Notes: generated by a model from the letters alone, not told the origin. A DNA stretch of 64,000 bases from Symbiodinium natans (GCA_905221605.1 CAJNDS010002598.1:174501-238500); one strand, 5' to 3'. Positions 31,181 through 41,196 are shown, counted from the stretch's first letter. Translations and numbers: made by a program.

Positions 31181-31291
31181 CCCTAAACCCTAAACCCTAT
31201 AAACCCTAAACCCTATAAACCCTAAACCCTAAACCTAAACCCTAAACCCTAAACCCTAAACCCTAAACCCTAAACCCTAAACCCCGCCCAG

Positions 31292-31380
31292 CTCGAATCA
31301 CAACTTGGTACGGGCTCGCCCTGCGGAGACATGAGCTCTCCCACCTCTACGCACTGCACCGACCTTTCTGATGTTGTTGG
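31292..31380 (+). CDS. Candidate linker exon of the RNA-binding protein gene (Ser/Thr-rich)
   Basis: CGCCCAG|CTCGAA opens LESQLGTGSPCGDMSSPTST and then HCTDLSDVVG; the other frames stop. The acceptor is phase 0, matching the end of the RRM1 beta-4 exon. Flanks are textbook: pure CCCTAAA before, GTTTAGGG after. The composition suits a flexible linker between RRM1 and RRM2. Confidence 0.65.
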
Positions 31381-31521
31381 GTTTAGGGTTTAGGGTTTAG
31401 GGTTTAGGGTTTAGGGTTTAGGGTTTAGCGTTTAGGGTTTAGGGTTTAGGGTTTCGGATTTAGGGTTTAGGGTTTAGGGTTTAAGGTCACCCTATAAGTC
31501 CCTCAACCCTAAACCCTACAG

Positions 31522-31576
31522 ATGTTGCGGGATCTCGATGTCAGCTGAGGATTGTGAACCACCTGCCTGCGCATGT
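31522..31576 (+). CDS. RNA-binding protein gene, RRM2 beta-1 exon
   Basis: CCCTACAG|ATGTTG reads VAGSRCQLRIVNHLPAHV. LRIVNHLP fits the RRM RNP2 strand. A GC donor (CATGT|GCAGTG) closes in phase 2 and joins to A GAC AAG GAG at 32,601, giving NHLPAHVDKELKDLFRTVGT. The frame also stays open beyond this donor, so the boundary is inferred from the RRM fit. Confidence 0.72.
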
Positions 31577-32117
31577 GCAGTGGCAGGACGGGCGGGGCCG
31601 AGTGAGGATTTGGGGCAATTTAACCCCTAAACCCCAAACTGCCCTAAACCCTCGTAAACCTGCGCGCCGGGATGTCATGGGAGTTGCTCCAGGTATCGGT
31701 GGTTCACGTCCACACTCCAGTGGTTACGCCTACCATGCTCAGGGTTAAGAGTTCAGGGTTCAGCTCGCTAAGGGGCAGTCAGACGTTGTGCTCGAGGACA
31801 TGAAGCATACCCTATACTTCCAAGGATCGAACCATTGGGTCCTTTTGAGGTTCTAGAAACCTAAATATTCCATCCCCGGAAGTAGGAGGCGCGCAGCTAA
31901 GCATGACAAAGCCCGAAAGCATGTTAAGTTGCAAGGGTGCCTCTCTAAACCCTTAAAACCCTAAACCTTGCCTTGAAGCCTAAACCCTATACCTGAACCC
32001 CAGGGATTGAAGCTATAGCATACATGCATTACCCTACGGGTGTACTTCACTGTTGTATACTTGGCCCCAAAGTAGGGGTATAGGTTTTAGAGTTTGGGGT
32101 TTTGGCTTTTGGGTTAG

Positions 32118-32240
32118 GGTAGTTTCATGGTCCCTTCATATGATCCCTTGCCTTATGTAAAGAGTTCTGAAGTATGGGCCCGTGGGTTTTATGGTGTATA
32201 TCAGGGGTATACAAGGGTTCCCCAATTTAGGGCGCGTAAC
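32118..32240. mobile_element. MITE, GTAGTTTCATGGTCCC family
   Basis: Shares AGTTTCATGGTCCCTTCATA, TTCTGAAGTATGGGCCC and a degenerate right end with the copies at 22,087 and 25,714. In the RRM2 beta-1/alpha-1 intron. Confidence 0.65.
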
Positions 32241-32600
32241 TTTGTGGTTCTTTACTGTAACTTTAGATCATTAGCCTTTTTGGGTTCATTGGGTTTCTTA
32301 AGAAGGCAGCTAACAATCTAATTTATAGCTACCCTCCTAAGTGCAGCCCAGGTAAGACTATACACCCCAAACCCTAAACCAGGTCATTTATCCTTTAGGG
32401 GTGGGCGTGCTTCTCACCTCCATTGAGCAAGACTGGGTCCCTAGAAGTCCCTTTTTTGCATCTTGGGCCTTGGCAGCTTTAGGACATGCAAGGTATGGCC
32501 CGAAGTCCTGACCTAAAGCTGCTGTACCCCAAACCCCAAACCCTAGACCCTAGACCCTAAACCCTAAACCCTGCCCTGAAGCCGGAGCTACTTTATGCAG

Positions 32601-32663
32601 AGACAAGGAGCTGAAAGACCTCTTCCGCACGGTGGGGACGGTACAACATGCGGCCCGCGCGAG
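32601..32663 (+). CDS. RNA-binding protein gene, RRM2 alpha-1/beta-2 exon
   Basis: TTTATGCAG|AGACAAG reads DKELKDLFRTVGTVQHAARA and ends GCGAG|GTGACC in phase 2. L+DLF..VG.V.HA is a strong RRM alpha-1/beta-2 match. Its phase agrees with both the preceding and the following RRM2 exon. Confidence 0.8.
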
Positions 32664-32756
32664 GTGACCCGAAGTGGAGGCAGCCGACGTGGGGGGGGGG
32701 GGGGGGGGGCTGTGTGCAGGATTTGCGGCTGACTTGGGTTTAAAGTTTGCGGTGTA

Positions 32757-32851
32757 GGGTTTAGGGTTTAGGGTTTAGGGTTTAGGGTTTAGGGTTTAGG
32801 GTTTAGGGTTTAGGGTTTAGGGTTTAGGGTTTAGGGTTTAGGGTTTAGGGT
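32757..32851. repeat. Pure TTTAGGG array
   Basis: About thirteen perfect G-strand units in the 5' part of the intron after the RRM2 alpha-1 exon. The same intron also holds the pure CCCTAAA array at 33,000-33,104. Confidence 0.97.
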
Positions 32852-32999
32852 CAAAAGAGCAAGAAGTGCAAAGCAGGAGCCTAAATATTTCTCAGCCTTA
32901 CTGACCAAAAACTACCTTTTTTAAGTTCAGTATCAACTACCTGACATACCCATTCTAGTTAGCTCGCCCCCCCTATACATTCAAGCCGCAGCCCGGAAC

Positions 33000-33104
33000 C
33001 CTAAACCCTAAACCCTAAACCCTAAACCCTAAACCCTAAACCCTAAACCCTAAACCCTAAACCCTAAACCCTAAACCCTAAACCCTAAACCCTAAACCCT
33101 AAAC
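33000..33104. repeat. Pure CCCTAAA array
   Basis: About fifteen perfect C-strand units, opposite in orientation to the array 150 bp upstream. Confidence 0.97.
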
Positions 33105-33532
33105 TACTTGGAAGCCCTTTGGACTTTGTAAGTAGGGTTAGTAAGGTGAGTTATCGGGCGTAGAATAGGATTTCTAGACAATGACTTACAAAGTCAAAAG
33201 AGCTTCTAAGCCCTAAACCCTAAACCCTAAACCCTAAGCCCTGGGGGGAGTAGCTCAAGATTGGGCGGATACCAGGTGCGAGGCGTGCATCTCCCGAACC
33301 CCCCCTGTTTTGGGGTTTAGGGTTTTGGGGCCGAGGTTCCCACCACCACCACCCCCCGCACCCCCCAGCCCACAGGGGGGTGTAGGGTTTAGGGCTTAGG
33401 GTTTAGGGTTTGGGGTTTAGGGTTTACGGTTTACGGTTTAGGGTTTAGGGTTTAGGGTTTAGGGTTTAGGGCTAGGGTTTAAGGCTTCGGCGGACTCCGA
33501 GGCTGCGAGGTGCCAGGAAGTTCCGCGCTTAG

Positions 33533-33580
33533 GGTTGTCAAGAGCGCGGGCTGTGTGTTTTTGTCAAAGGCATCTTTTCA
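33533..33580 (+). CDS. RNA-binding protein gene, RRM2 beta-3 (RNP1-like) exon
   Basis: CGCTTAG|GGTTGTC supplies the one base needed by the preceding exon and reads VVKSAGCVFLSKASF. KSAGCVFLS fits a degenerate RNP1 strand (usually K.RG.G/A-F-V). The donor may be GC at 33,581. Unlike most exons, the telomeric flanks here are in the reverse order. The remaining RRM2 alpha-2/beta-4 part was not located. Confidence 0.6.
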
Positions 33581-33719
33581 GCTCTCAGGCTTTTTGAAGC
33601 CCTAAACCCTAGCCCTAAACCCTAAACCCTAAACCCTAAACCCCAAGCCCGAAGCACTAAACCCTAAACTTTGCCCCAACCCCCCCGAATCCTTTGTTTC
33701 ATGTCATTCCGTGTGTAAG

Positions 33720-33868
33720 TTGGGATGCTCCCCGTTATATTATCAGGTTTAGGGTTTAGGGTTTAGGGTTTAGGGTTTAGGGTTTAGGGTCAGTCCTTAG
33801 TAGGGATTATAGTACCCCCCGAATAGAGCCCCTATTTAGGACTGTTAGTAGAAGGGGCACATCCCAAG
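33720..33868. mobile_element. MITE copy split by a TTTAGGG array
   Basis: Left arm TTGGGATGCTCCCCGTTATA then TTATCAG, right part CAGTCCTTAGTAGGG ... GGGGCACATCCCAAG. A telomeric array occupies 33,747-33,789 between them. Compare the intact copies at 313-412 and 34,632-34,728. Confidence 0.8.
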
Positions 33869-34008
33869 GTGTAAGGTTTCCAGCTGGTACGGCTTAAGAA
33901 GGGCTCATCGCCTTGGGTTTCAACATGGCTTTGCGGTATAGGGTGTATAAACTAGGACACAGAGTAGGCCCTTATCCCCCTTCTTTTAGGGTTTAGGGTT
34001 TGGGGCTA

Positions 34009-34128
34009 CTAGGACCCAAAGTAGGCCCTTATTCCCTTCTTGTTGGGGGTTTAGGTGCCCGCAATCAGCCCCTTTAAGCCGAGAAAGGGGGCACCCTTTT
34101 TTATTCCTCGGTTATTCAATTGGGTCTG
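34009..34128. mobile_element. MITE, CTAGGACCC...GGGTCT family, next to a partial copy
   Basis: CTAGGACCCAAAGTAGGCCC on the left and GGTTATTCAATTGGGTCT on the right. A left-end-only copy at 33,952-33,993 lies immediately upstream in the same orientation. Confidence 0.75.
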
Positions 34129-34198
34129 GATAATAAGGGTTTGGGTGTTAAAGAGTGCCAGAGCGTTGGTCAAAATTTGTTCCTGACTGCCTGACAGG

Positions 34199-34231
34199 TG
34201 GAGCGAGGGGTGTTGCACTTCCTGTCGTCGG
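34199..34231 (+). CDS. Possible short exon (VERGVLHFLSS)
   Basis: CCTGACAG|GTGGAG reads VERGVLHFLSS before GATTGA. GVLHFLSS resembles an RRM beta-3 strand and could be an alternative or additional RRM segment, but its phase fits only if an alternative donor is used in the 32,601 exon. No GT donor is present. Confidence 0.3.
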
Positions 34232-34411
34232 ATTGATTGGCGGCTAGGATGACGCGGAAAAGATGCCGGCTTTCAGAGATACGGCATGCTGCAAATTTGG
34301 TGCGCGCTCAGTCCTTGGGGTGCATCCACCTCCCCTTCTGGCGTGATGCTTCTTGGCTCAGCTACTAAAGCTTCATGATCCGGGACAAAGCGTGAATCAC
34401 GTCTTCTACAG

Positions 34412-34471
34412 AAGTGCATATCTTGCAGAACTTGCAGCTAGGCCACATTCCGCAGCTTCTACTCTGTGCAG
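34412..34471 (+). CDS. Possible exon
   Basis: TTCTACAG|AA then VHILQNLQLGHIPQLLLCA to GT (GCAG|GTTACA). The boundaries are good but a longer overlapping ORF in another frame (SVNHVFYRSAYLAELAARPH) competes. Confidence 0.4.
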
Positions 34472-34631
34472 GTTACACTTTGTGCCGTTTAGGGGTTCAG
34501 GACTGACTGAGACGGCTCCCCACCTGCCTTCTGTCCCTCGCGCTCCCTTTTTCGTTGTGGCGGCCATGCGTGCACGCCTCGGCTTTTCGGAGTCTGCTGG
34601 CCCCTTTTTTTGGCATCACCAAGGCCCATAG

Positions 34632-34728
34632 CTTGGGATGTTCCCTTATACGGCAACAGTCTTGAATAGGGATTTTGTAGTACCCCCACTTAGAATCCCT
34701 AGTAAGGACCGTTCGTAGAACATCCTAG
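34632..34728. mobile_element. MITE, GGGATGTTCCCTTATA family
   Basis: CTTGGGATGTTCCCTTATAC and GTTCGTAGAACATCCTAG ends, with AACAGTCTT and AAGGACCGTT inside. Confidence 0.75.
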
Positions 34729-35416
34729 CCTAAAACCCTAAACGACCCAAAGTCCTAAACCCTAGCCCTAAACCCTAAACCCTAAACCCTAAACCCTATG
34801 TAGCTATCAGGCGTCTGTTTTCTCCTCTCATCTCTGAGCCCCAAACCAACCCTACAGCCTAAACCCATCCCTCACCCCATGTGAAGCAGGGTATATACTG
34901 CTGTTATTGGTGAGTGTATATAAGGTTCCTTTTTCATATTGGTGAGTGTATACCTTGGGTGTCCTTTTGGGGGTACAAGAAATATATACCCTACTTCATG
35001 TAGATTAGGAGCGAGACTTACTCGGGAGTGGACTTTGACTGGCTTTCAACAGAGTCCTTTTCCAGGAATTCGGGTCTCAAGATTCAGTGTTTCGGGGTTT
35101 AGGGTTTTAGGGTTTGGGGTTCAGGGTATGAAGATACCACAACACAGGCACAAGATTATTTTGGATGAAGCCCTATTACAGTAACTTAAAACAACCCAGT
35201 CAAGTCTTCGTTATAGGGGCGTATTGATTTAGTACGGGAATTTGGGCAGTTTACATTGACAATTCCTCGGGACACTATAGGGGGATGATTGGCTGGCATT
35301 GGTGATTCTTCCGGCTTTGGTATTGTCGAATCTAGACCTCCAGCCCTAAGCAATACACCTTCAACCCTTCCCAGACCTAAACCCTAAACCCTAACCCTGA
35401 GCCCTGAACCCAACAG

Positions 35417-35466
35417 CACTTGAAGATTCCTGCTGTTTGGTTGGCGCGAAATCAAGGATGTCCGGG
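35417..35466 (+). CDS. Possible exon
   Basis: CCAACAG|CACTTG reads HLKIPAVWLARNQGCP toward a G-rich repeat start (GGGGTTTAGG). Short, so weakly supported. Confidence 0.35.
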
Positions 35467-35651
35467 GTTTAGGATTTAGTGGTTGAGGTCCTGGAATCCG
35501 ACACTTCGGAGTTTGCCTAAACTCTGATACATTCTGATACCTTAACCCCATAGGGTTTAGGGTTTCGGGTTAAGGGTTTAGAGTTCAGGGCAAAACCCCA
35601 AACCCGAGACCCTTTACGAGTCCGTGGCCCTGCTTATTTGGAGGGATTTTA

Positions 35652-35755
35652 GGAGAAATAGGCCCTTCTTCCTATTTGTTTATTTGTTGTTTAGGCTCCC
35701 GGAAAAACCCTTTAAACCACAAAGGGCACCCTTTTTATTCCTCGGTTGCTCTAGC
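35652..35755. mobile_element. Degenerate MITE copy
   Basis: AGAAATAGGCCCTTCTTCC ... GGGCACCCTTTTTATTCC and TCGGTTGCTCTAG match the CTAGGACCC family interior. Confidence 0.6.
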
Positions 35756-36616
35756 CCTAAACCCTAAACCCTCAACCCTGAACTCTAAACCCTAAACCCT
35801 AAACCCTAAACTTAAACCCTAAACCCTAAACCCTAAACCCTAAGCCCTAAGCCCTAAGCCCCAAGCCCTAAGCCCTAAGCCCTAAACCCTAGCCCTAAAC
35901 GATAAACGGTTCAACCAGGGTCTAGAGCGATGCCAAACTTAGGCGTCACACTTGTACAAATCGCCCGGGCCACAGATGTGGAGGGGGGGGTTTGGGGTTT
36001 AGGGTTTAGGGTTTAGGGTTTAGGGTTTAGGTCTCAGGGTTTAGGTCTCCGGGTTCAGGGCTTAGGGTTCAGGCTTTAGGCTTTAGGGTATAGGGCTTAG
36101 GGTACCCTAAAGCCTTCTCCCCCACTGAACGAACTTGGGCTGAGATTTGTTTGGAGGTCAGAAGATGGTGAAGCATAGATGTTATGGATACCACTGGGTC
36201 TGATTCATTTTGGAGGGGACGTTTAGGGTTTAGGGTTTAGGGTTTAGGGTTTAGGGATTTTGGAGGGGACGTCGTTCAGGGTTTTGGGGTTTCGGGTTAC
36301 ACCTGACGTGGGAGGCTTGTTTGAGCCATCCCTGAACCCTACACCCTCCACTGTGAACCCTAAACCATAAAACCCAAAATTTAAAAACTTTAAACCCGAA
36401 ACCCGAAACCCTAAACCCTAAACCCTAAACCCTAAATCGGGCTCTCCAAACCCTAAATGGCCCTATCCCTTCAAACCTAGACCCTGAACCCTAAACCCTC
36501 CTCAGCCATGAGCCCTCAACCCTGAGACTCCCCCAGCACCTTAAAGTGCTCTTGTGTTCCAAGCGCGCCAAGAGTCCTAAGGGTTTTGGGTTCAGGGTCT
36601 AGGGTTTGTTTAGGGA

Positions 36617-36710
36617 AGCCATTGCAGAAACTCGAAACGCGCACGCGCAACAAACCGCACCAACCCCAACTTATACGCCAAGCTGTCTGCCGTGAACCCG
36701 AAACCACGCG
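36617..36710 (+). CDS. Possible exon, weak
   Basis: CCATTGCAG|AAACTC reads KLETRTRNKPHQPQLIRQAV and then CREPETTRECK without stops. Third-position bias is weak and the donor unclear. Confidence 0.3.
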
Positions 36711-36848
36711 CGAATGTAAACGTTAAGTGGGCAAAGGCACGAGCTGTCGATGATCTTGTAGTGAATATACTGAAGCCTAGGACTTTCTAAATGTTACTAC
36801 TATTTGCTTCAAAGTCAGAGCCCCCTAAAGCAAAAGGTGACAATCCCT

Positions 36849-36956
36849 GTATGGGGGTTTCCGAAAATAGGGTATCCTTTTTGATGGCCGTTGAAAGGAT
36901 AATCTATTCTATTTGGGGTCTAAAAGGGTACCCCTATTTTGGGAAATGCCCATATT
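36849..36956. mobile_element. MITE, ATATGGGGGTTTCCGAAAAT family
   Basis: GTATGGGGGTTTCCGAAAAT and the complement of CTATTTTGGGAAATGCCCAT form inverted ends. Other copies: 42,271-42,379, 45,665-45,775 and a degenerate one near 50,195-50,275. Confidence 0.8.
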
Positions 36957-37383
36957 TCCCTTAGAAGGAAGAGTGTTGTACCTCTTTTTGCGGGGTTCTT
37001 ACGCAAATAGTAGGTTGTGGGTTGATAGGGATTGAACTAGGGGGTACTATACTCCCTATTAAGGACGGTTGGTATAAGGGGGAACGTCCCACAAATAGTA
37101 GGTTGTGGGATGCTTTGGAGGTGGGTGGGGTCTCCCCTGTGTCCACAATAAGAAGCTCGACTGGAGACGTCCTGGGCTGGAGCTGCGAAGCCCTAAGCCC
37201 CAAACCCCAAACCCTAAGCCCTAAACCCTAAACCCTAAACCCTAAACCCTAAACCCTAAACCTAAACCCTGAACCCTAAACCCTGAACCCTAAACCCTGA
37301 ACCCTAAACCCTAAACCCTAAACCCTGACCCTAAACCCCAAAACTCCACGAAAAACCCAGTCTTTGCCTAGCCCCTCGCCCAG

Positions 37384-37464
37384 GTCCCCCTCGCTTTCTG
37401 CCAGCTCGTTGCTGGCTTCGACCTTTTTCAGTCGATCGGACGCTGGGACTGCGAATCTCTATGG
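37384..37464 (+). CDS. Candidate exon, unassigned
   Basis: GCCCAG|GTCCCC...ATGG|GTAGGT encloses exactly 27 codons: VPLAFCQLVAGFDLFQSIGR and then WDCESLW. Acceptor and donor are both canonical, phases 0-0. CCCTAAA variants precede it and a TTTAGGG array starts within the donor region. Confidence 0.72.
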
Positions 37465-37568
37465 GTAGGTTTAGGGTTTAGGGTTTAGGGTTTAGGGTTT
37501 AGGGTTCAGGACGTAGGGTTTAGGGTTTAGGGTTTAGTTCAGGGTTAATCTGAATTGGTACTTGGCAG

Positions 37569-37630
37569 CATGGACGACGGGCAGCTAGGCAATTGTCACA
37601 CCATAGCTTTATCAATCTCGATCCCCGATG
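37569..37630 (+). CDS. Candidate exon joined to 37,767
   Basis: TTGGCAG|CATGGAC reads MDDGQLGNCHTIALSISIPD and ends GATG|GCCCCA, a GC donor in phase 1. The following exon begins with the two bases needed, giving ...SISIPDGRLFGQKPDD. Confidence 0.5.
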
Positions 37631-37766
37631 GCCCCAAATCCTAAACGTCCCAGACCTGAAAGCCTAAACCTTCAGCTCGAAAACCTCGAAACTCTAGAAA
37701 CCCTAGAATTCCTTTCGAATCCCCAGAATCTCCAGAAACGCCAGAAACCCTGAACCCCAAGCAAAG

Positions 37767-37820
37767 GCCGCCTCTTTGGCCAGAAGCCTGATGATGAGGC
37801 AGTGGCTGCACAGACATCGG
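37767..37820 (+). CDS. Candidate exon, unassigned
   Basis: GCAAAG|GCCGCC reads RLFGQKPDDEAVAAQTS and ends TCGG|GTTTAGGG, with the telomeric unit as donor. Phase agrees with the exon at 37,569. The sequence is hydrophilic with no known domain. Confidence 0.65.
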
Positions 37821-38184
37821 GTTTAGGGCTCATGGTTCAGGCTTGAGGGCCCGTACAGTCACATAATTAGGGGGCTTCTCTAAATATCTCTAAATTCGAC
37901 CTTGGGTTTAGGGTTTAGGGCTTAGGGCTTAGGGCTTCGGGTTTAGGGTTTAGGGTTTAGGGTTTAGGGTTGAGGGCTTGGGGTTTAGGGCTTAGGGCTT
38001 TGGGCTGAGGGCTCATGGTTCCGGCCTCATCTACGGGTAGTTTCGTGGGCTCTAAATGTGGTCTTGGGACCTCCTTCAAAGGGTTCTGAAGTTCTATAGG
38101 GTATATAAGGGTTTAGTAAGGTTTAGGGTTTAGGGCTTAGGGCTTAGGGTTTAGGGTTTAGGGTTTAGGGTTTAGGGTTTAGGG

Positions 38185-38880
38185 TTCAGCATCTCAGGTC
38201 CAAGCATTCACTTGTCAAGAAATTACTCTAGAAAAATACCCACCCGCCCGAAGAATCCCACAACATTATTAAAATTTTTCACTTATGGAACGACCTTGCC
38301 CAGTAAAAAAATGATGCCCAGTAAAAACATGACCTTGCCCAATAAAAAATTGACCTTGCCCAGTAAAAAAATGACCTTGCCCAGTAAAAAATGGTCTTGC
38401 CCAGTAAAAAAATGACCTTGCCCAGAAAAAAGCAACCTTGCCCAGAAAAAAATGACCTTGCCCAATAAAAAAAGGACCTTGCCCAGTAATGACCTTGCCC
38501 AGTAAAAAATGACCTTGCCCAGTAAAAAAAATGACCTTGCCCAGTAAAAAAAGACCTTGCCCAGTAAAAAAAATACCTTGCCCAGTAAAAAATGACCTTG
38601 CCCAGTAAAAAAATGACCTTGCCCAGTAAAAAAATGACCTTGCCCAATAACATTTTTACTGGGCAAGGTCATTTTTTTACTGGGCAAGGTCATTTTTTTA
38701 CTGGGCAAGGTCGTTTTTTTGGACGAAACGACCTTGCCCAGTAAAAAATGACCTTGCCCAGTAAATGACCTTGCCCAGTGAAAAAATGACCTTGCCCAGT
38801 AAAAAAATGACCTTGCCCAGTAACTCCTTAACATTTAAATTATATATGAAAGAGAGGTTTAGGCTCCCCTTTCTAAGGGC
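38185..38880. mobile_element. Non-autonomous repeat element, copy 1, carrying a CTTGCCCAG minisatellite
   Basis: The left end (TTCAGCATCTCAGGTCCAAG, CATTCAC, ATCCCACAACATTAT) and the right end (TATATGAAAGAGAGGTTTAG) are shared with 43,343-44,110. The interiors differ: this copy is filled by the minisatellite at 38,287-38,822. Confidence 0.7.
38287..38822. repeat. About 20-bp minisatellite AATGACCTTGCCCAGTAAAA with an inverted block
   Basis: Roughly twenty-five units of AATGACCTTGCCCAGTAAAA (A-run length varies). At 38,651-38,716 about three units are inverted (TTTTTACTGGGCAAGGTCAT), creating a long hairpin. Long minus-strand ORFs (up to 183 codons of FYWARSFFTGQGH type) are repeat artefacts. 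Confidence 0.97.
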
Positions 38881-39367
38881 CCATATTCCGGGAGCATGCA
38901 GCTACCCTGAGACTTTAGGGGCTGTCCTTGAAGGCACATGTTGGCACATATAGGTGAACCGAAAAAGTGAAGCTTAAGATTTGGGCTTAAGGGTGCAGCG
39001 CAGGGTTTAGGGGAGCTGGGCGGAGCACCAGTGGGATTGCGAACTTCGACCTTTTAGTGGGCAGAATGTTCTTTATGGTGAGTTCTCAAAATTGTGGTCC
39101 CTGCTGGGTAGGTAGGGCGTCTCATTCCCGAATTCCCTGCCACGTGTGCTTAACACCTTCAACACGATCTTGTTTCAGGCTTGGTCTTACAGACCCTCAA
39201 CCCTGAACAAAACATGAAAGTCATATCAGGGCAAGTCCAATCCATCTAATATAAGTCCCCAACTCTATCCTTCGTACCCGAAAGACGCTCTAAGACCCTC
39301 AAATATTACACACTCACGCCCCAAATCCTAAACCCTAAACCCTAAACACCCCACACGCCTCCTCGAG

Positions 39368-39472
39368 GAAGCTGCATCGGGGCAGAGCCAGGCTCCCTAT
39401 GCGCTCTTCACTCACGCACGGGCCCTGGCAACGTCAGCCGCGTTGGAGGCGTTCGGCTTGTGCTTCCTTAGG
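39368..39472 (+). CDS. Candidate exon, alanine-rich helix
   Basis: CTCGAG|GAAGCT reads EAASGQSQAPYALFTHARAL and then ATSAALEAFGLCFLR, strongly G/C at third positions. It ends at GTTTAGGG, the telomeric unit giving the donor; a GT at 39,460 is an alternative. CCCTAAA repeats lie upstream. No family named. Confidence 0.7.
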
Positions 39473-39863
39473 GTTTAGGGTTAGGGTTTAGGGCTTAGGG
39501 TTTAGGGTTAGGCTTAGGCTTTAGGGTTTAGGGTTTAGGATTCAGGGTTCAGGGTTTAGGGTTTAGGGATTAGGGTTTAGGGTCACCTTAAACATTTTTG
39601 GATGGTAGAGCCCTATACGCGCCCAGAGACTGAGACAAGTAAAACCCCGTCTGAGCATAGAACCCCTCTCTCCTCCCCCCCCCCCCCAAAAAAAAAAAAA
39701 AAAAACAAGCCAAACCCTAAGCCCTGCACCCCAAAACACACCCAAAACAAATCGACCGCCAAGCCACTGCATCCCCCGCTGGACCCTTGAACCCTGACCA
39801 CACGCCCTAAACCCGAAACCCGAAACCCGAAACCCTAAACCCTAAACCCTAAACCCAGCCAAG

Positions 39864-39901
39864 GATGCAAAGCAACTGCACTGTGCCGACCGAGAGCTCA
39901 G
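39864..39901 (+). CDS. Candidate short exon
   Basis: AGCCAAG|GATGCA reads DAKQLHCADREL and ends CTCAG|GCTTTG, a GC donor. Flanked by CCCTAAA before and G-strand repeats after. Confidence 0.5.
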
Positions 39902-40171
39902 GCTTTGGGATAGGAGGGGGCGTTGTCCATAGGTTTACGGTTTAGGATGTAGGATTCAGGGTTTAGGTTTAGGGTTTAGGGTCTAGGGAGTTTAGGGTTT
40001 AGGGTTTAGGGTTTAGGGTTTAGGTTTTAGGGTTTAGATTAGGGCTTGGGGTTGAGGGTTTAGGAAGGCTAATCAGGGTAGCTTTCTCAGATTCCGGGTT
40101 TTGCCGATTGGGATTAAGGGTTTACGGGGCATATGAGGGGGGGGGGGGAGAGATAGGGGTTTGGATCACTA

Positions 40172-40278
40172 GCCCTAAGGGTCCATGTACCTTATTATTA
40201 TATACTTAGATCCAAAAGTCCTTATATAGGAAGTACTTTAAGGCCCAAATATTCCACAATTAGGTACGTGTAGGGCTT
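40172..40278. mobile_element. MITE, AAGGGTCCATGTACCT family, copy 2
   Basis: CCCTAAGGGTCCATGTACCT with a degenerate right end (TTAGGTACGTGTAGGGC) and AAGTCCTTATATAGG inside, as in 28,058-28,161. Confidence 0.65.
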
Positions 40279-40566
40279 TAGGGTGTGCTTGGGTTAGGTC
40301 TGCACGGTGGGCTTCTGCACCCCAACGCCCAGGAAAAAGGCGCTGTCCCGCTAAAATGCAAAGATGCCCCTAACCCTTACTAAACCCTAAACCCTAAACC
40401 CTAAACCCTAAGCCCTAAACCTGAAAACCCTAAAGCCTAAGGGTTGTAGGGTTTTTGGGCTTAGCATACCCTACACGGCAAGCATAAACCCTGAAAGCCT
40501 CAAACTCTTATAAGGCCTTTAAGCCTGCAGCTCGATTAGGGCTTAGGGTTTAGGGTTTAGGGTCAG

Positions 40567-40659
40567 CCTGCCTTTCTTAGGGACTGGGGAGTTGAAACCC
40601 CTTCACCGTATTGCATCGGAAGCTTTCTCATAGGAGCCGGTCATAAGCCGGGCTCAGGG
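40567..40659 (+). CDS. Candidate exon, unassigned
   Basis: GGGTCAG|CCTGCC reads PAFLRDWGVETPSPYCIGSF and then LIGAGHKPGSG, exactly 31 codons, to GGG|GTTTAG. Phases 0-0. G-strand repeats lie on both sides, an exception to the inverted pattern. Confidence 0.55.
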
Positions 40660-40852
40660 GTTTAGGGTTTAGTAGGGAGCAGGGGTTTAGGGTTTAGGAT
40701 TTGGGGTTTAGGGTTTGGAGTTTAGTAGGGAGCTGGGGTTTAGGGTTTAGGATTTGGGGTTTAGGGTTTGGAGTTTACTAGGGAGCAGGGGTTTAGGGTT
40801 TAGGATTTGGGGTTTAGGGTTTGGAGTTTAGTAGGGAGCAGGGGTTTAGCGT
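40657..40852. repeat. About 61-bp tandem repeat built of telomere-like units
   Basis: Four units of AGTAGGGAGCAGGGGTTTAG followed by GGTTTAGGATTTGGGG and GTTTAGGGTTTGGAGTTT. It is a higher-order repeat assembled from degenerate TTTAGGG. Confidence 0.95.
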
Positions 40853-40915
40853 CTAGAGTGATAAGTTGGGCAGATAGGGTGGCTTAGAGGGCTTCTCGGG
40901 CTCATGCTAGTAGAG

Positions 40916-40971
40916 GCCATACGAGGCTTGCCGGGATTCTGGGACTTAACTTGTGGAGCTTGGATCATACA
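40916..40971 (+). CDS. Candidate exon
   Basis: CTAGTAGAG|GCC reads AIRGLPGFWDLTCGAWII and ends ATCATACA|GTAGCC in phase 2. It would join in frame to the exon at 41,008 (Q, then HPCVTELSQF), but that intron would be only 36 bp, so one boundary may be wrong. Confidence 0.5.
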
Positions 40972-41007
40972 GTAGCCAGCACCTGCCCGGCCACACATGC
41001 AATGCAG

Positions 41008-41196
41008 GCACCCATGCGTGACAGAGCTTTCGCAGTTCTTGAAGGACGCCGCTGATGCGCAGAGGTTTGTTTCTGTTGAAAGTCGTGTTGAGCTGACAGG
41101 ACCCTTTGTAGTCCTTTCCCGCCGGTTGCAGTTGTCAGCCCTCTTCAAAGCGCCCGTTCCCTTCGAGATCTCCATGCTCAAAACCCAGCATCCAAT
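41008..41196 (+). CDS. Candidate long exon, unassigned domain
   Basis: After AATGCAG the frame reads HPCVTELSQFLKDAADAQRF, VSVESRVELTGPFVVLSRRL and QLSALFKAPVPFEISMLKTQ. It is one of the longest coding-like stretches here. The 120-codon minus-strand frame over the same DNA is its shadow. The donor may be GC (CCAAT|GCCCCT), next to CCCTAAA repeats. No family recognised. Confidence 0.7.

Noticed and set aside
38279-38834. Minus-strand ORFs of 124 and 183 codons (FYWARSFFTGQGH-type repeats)
   Set aside because: Translation of the 20-bp minisatellite; unit length changes and the inverted block shift frames, and there is no coding bias.
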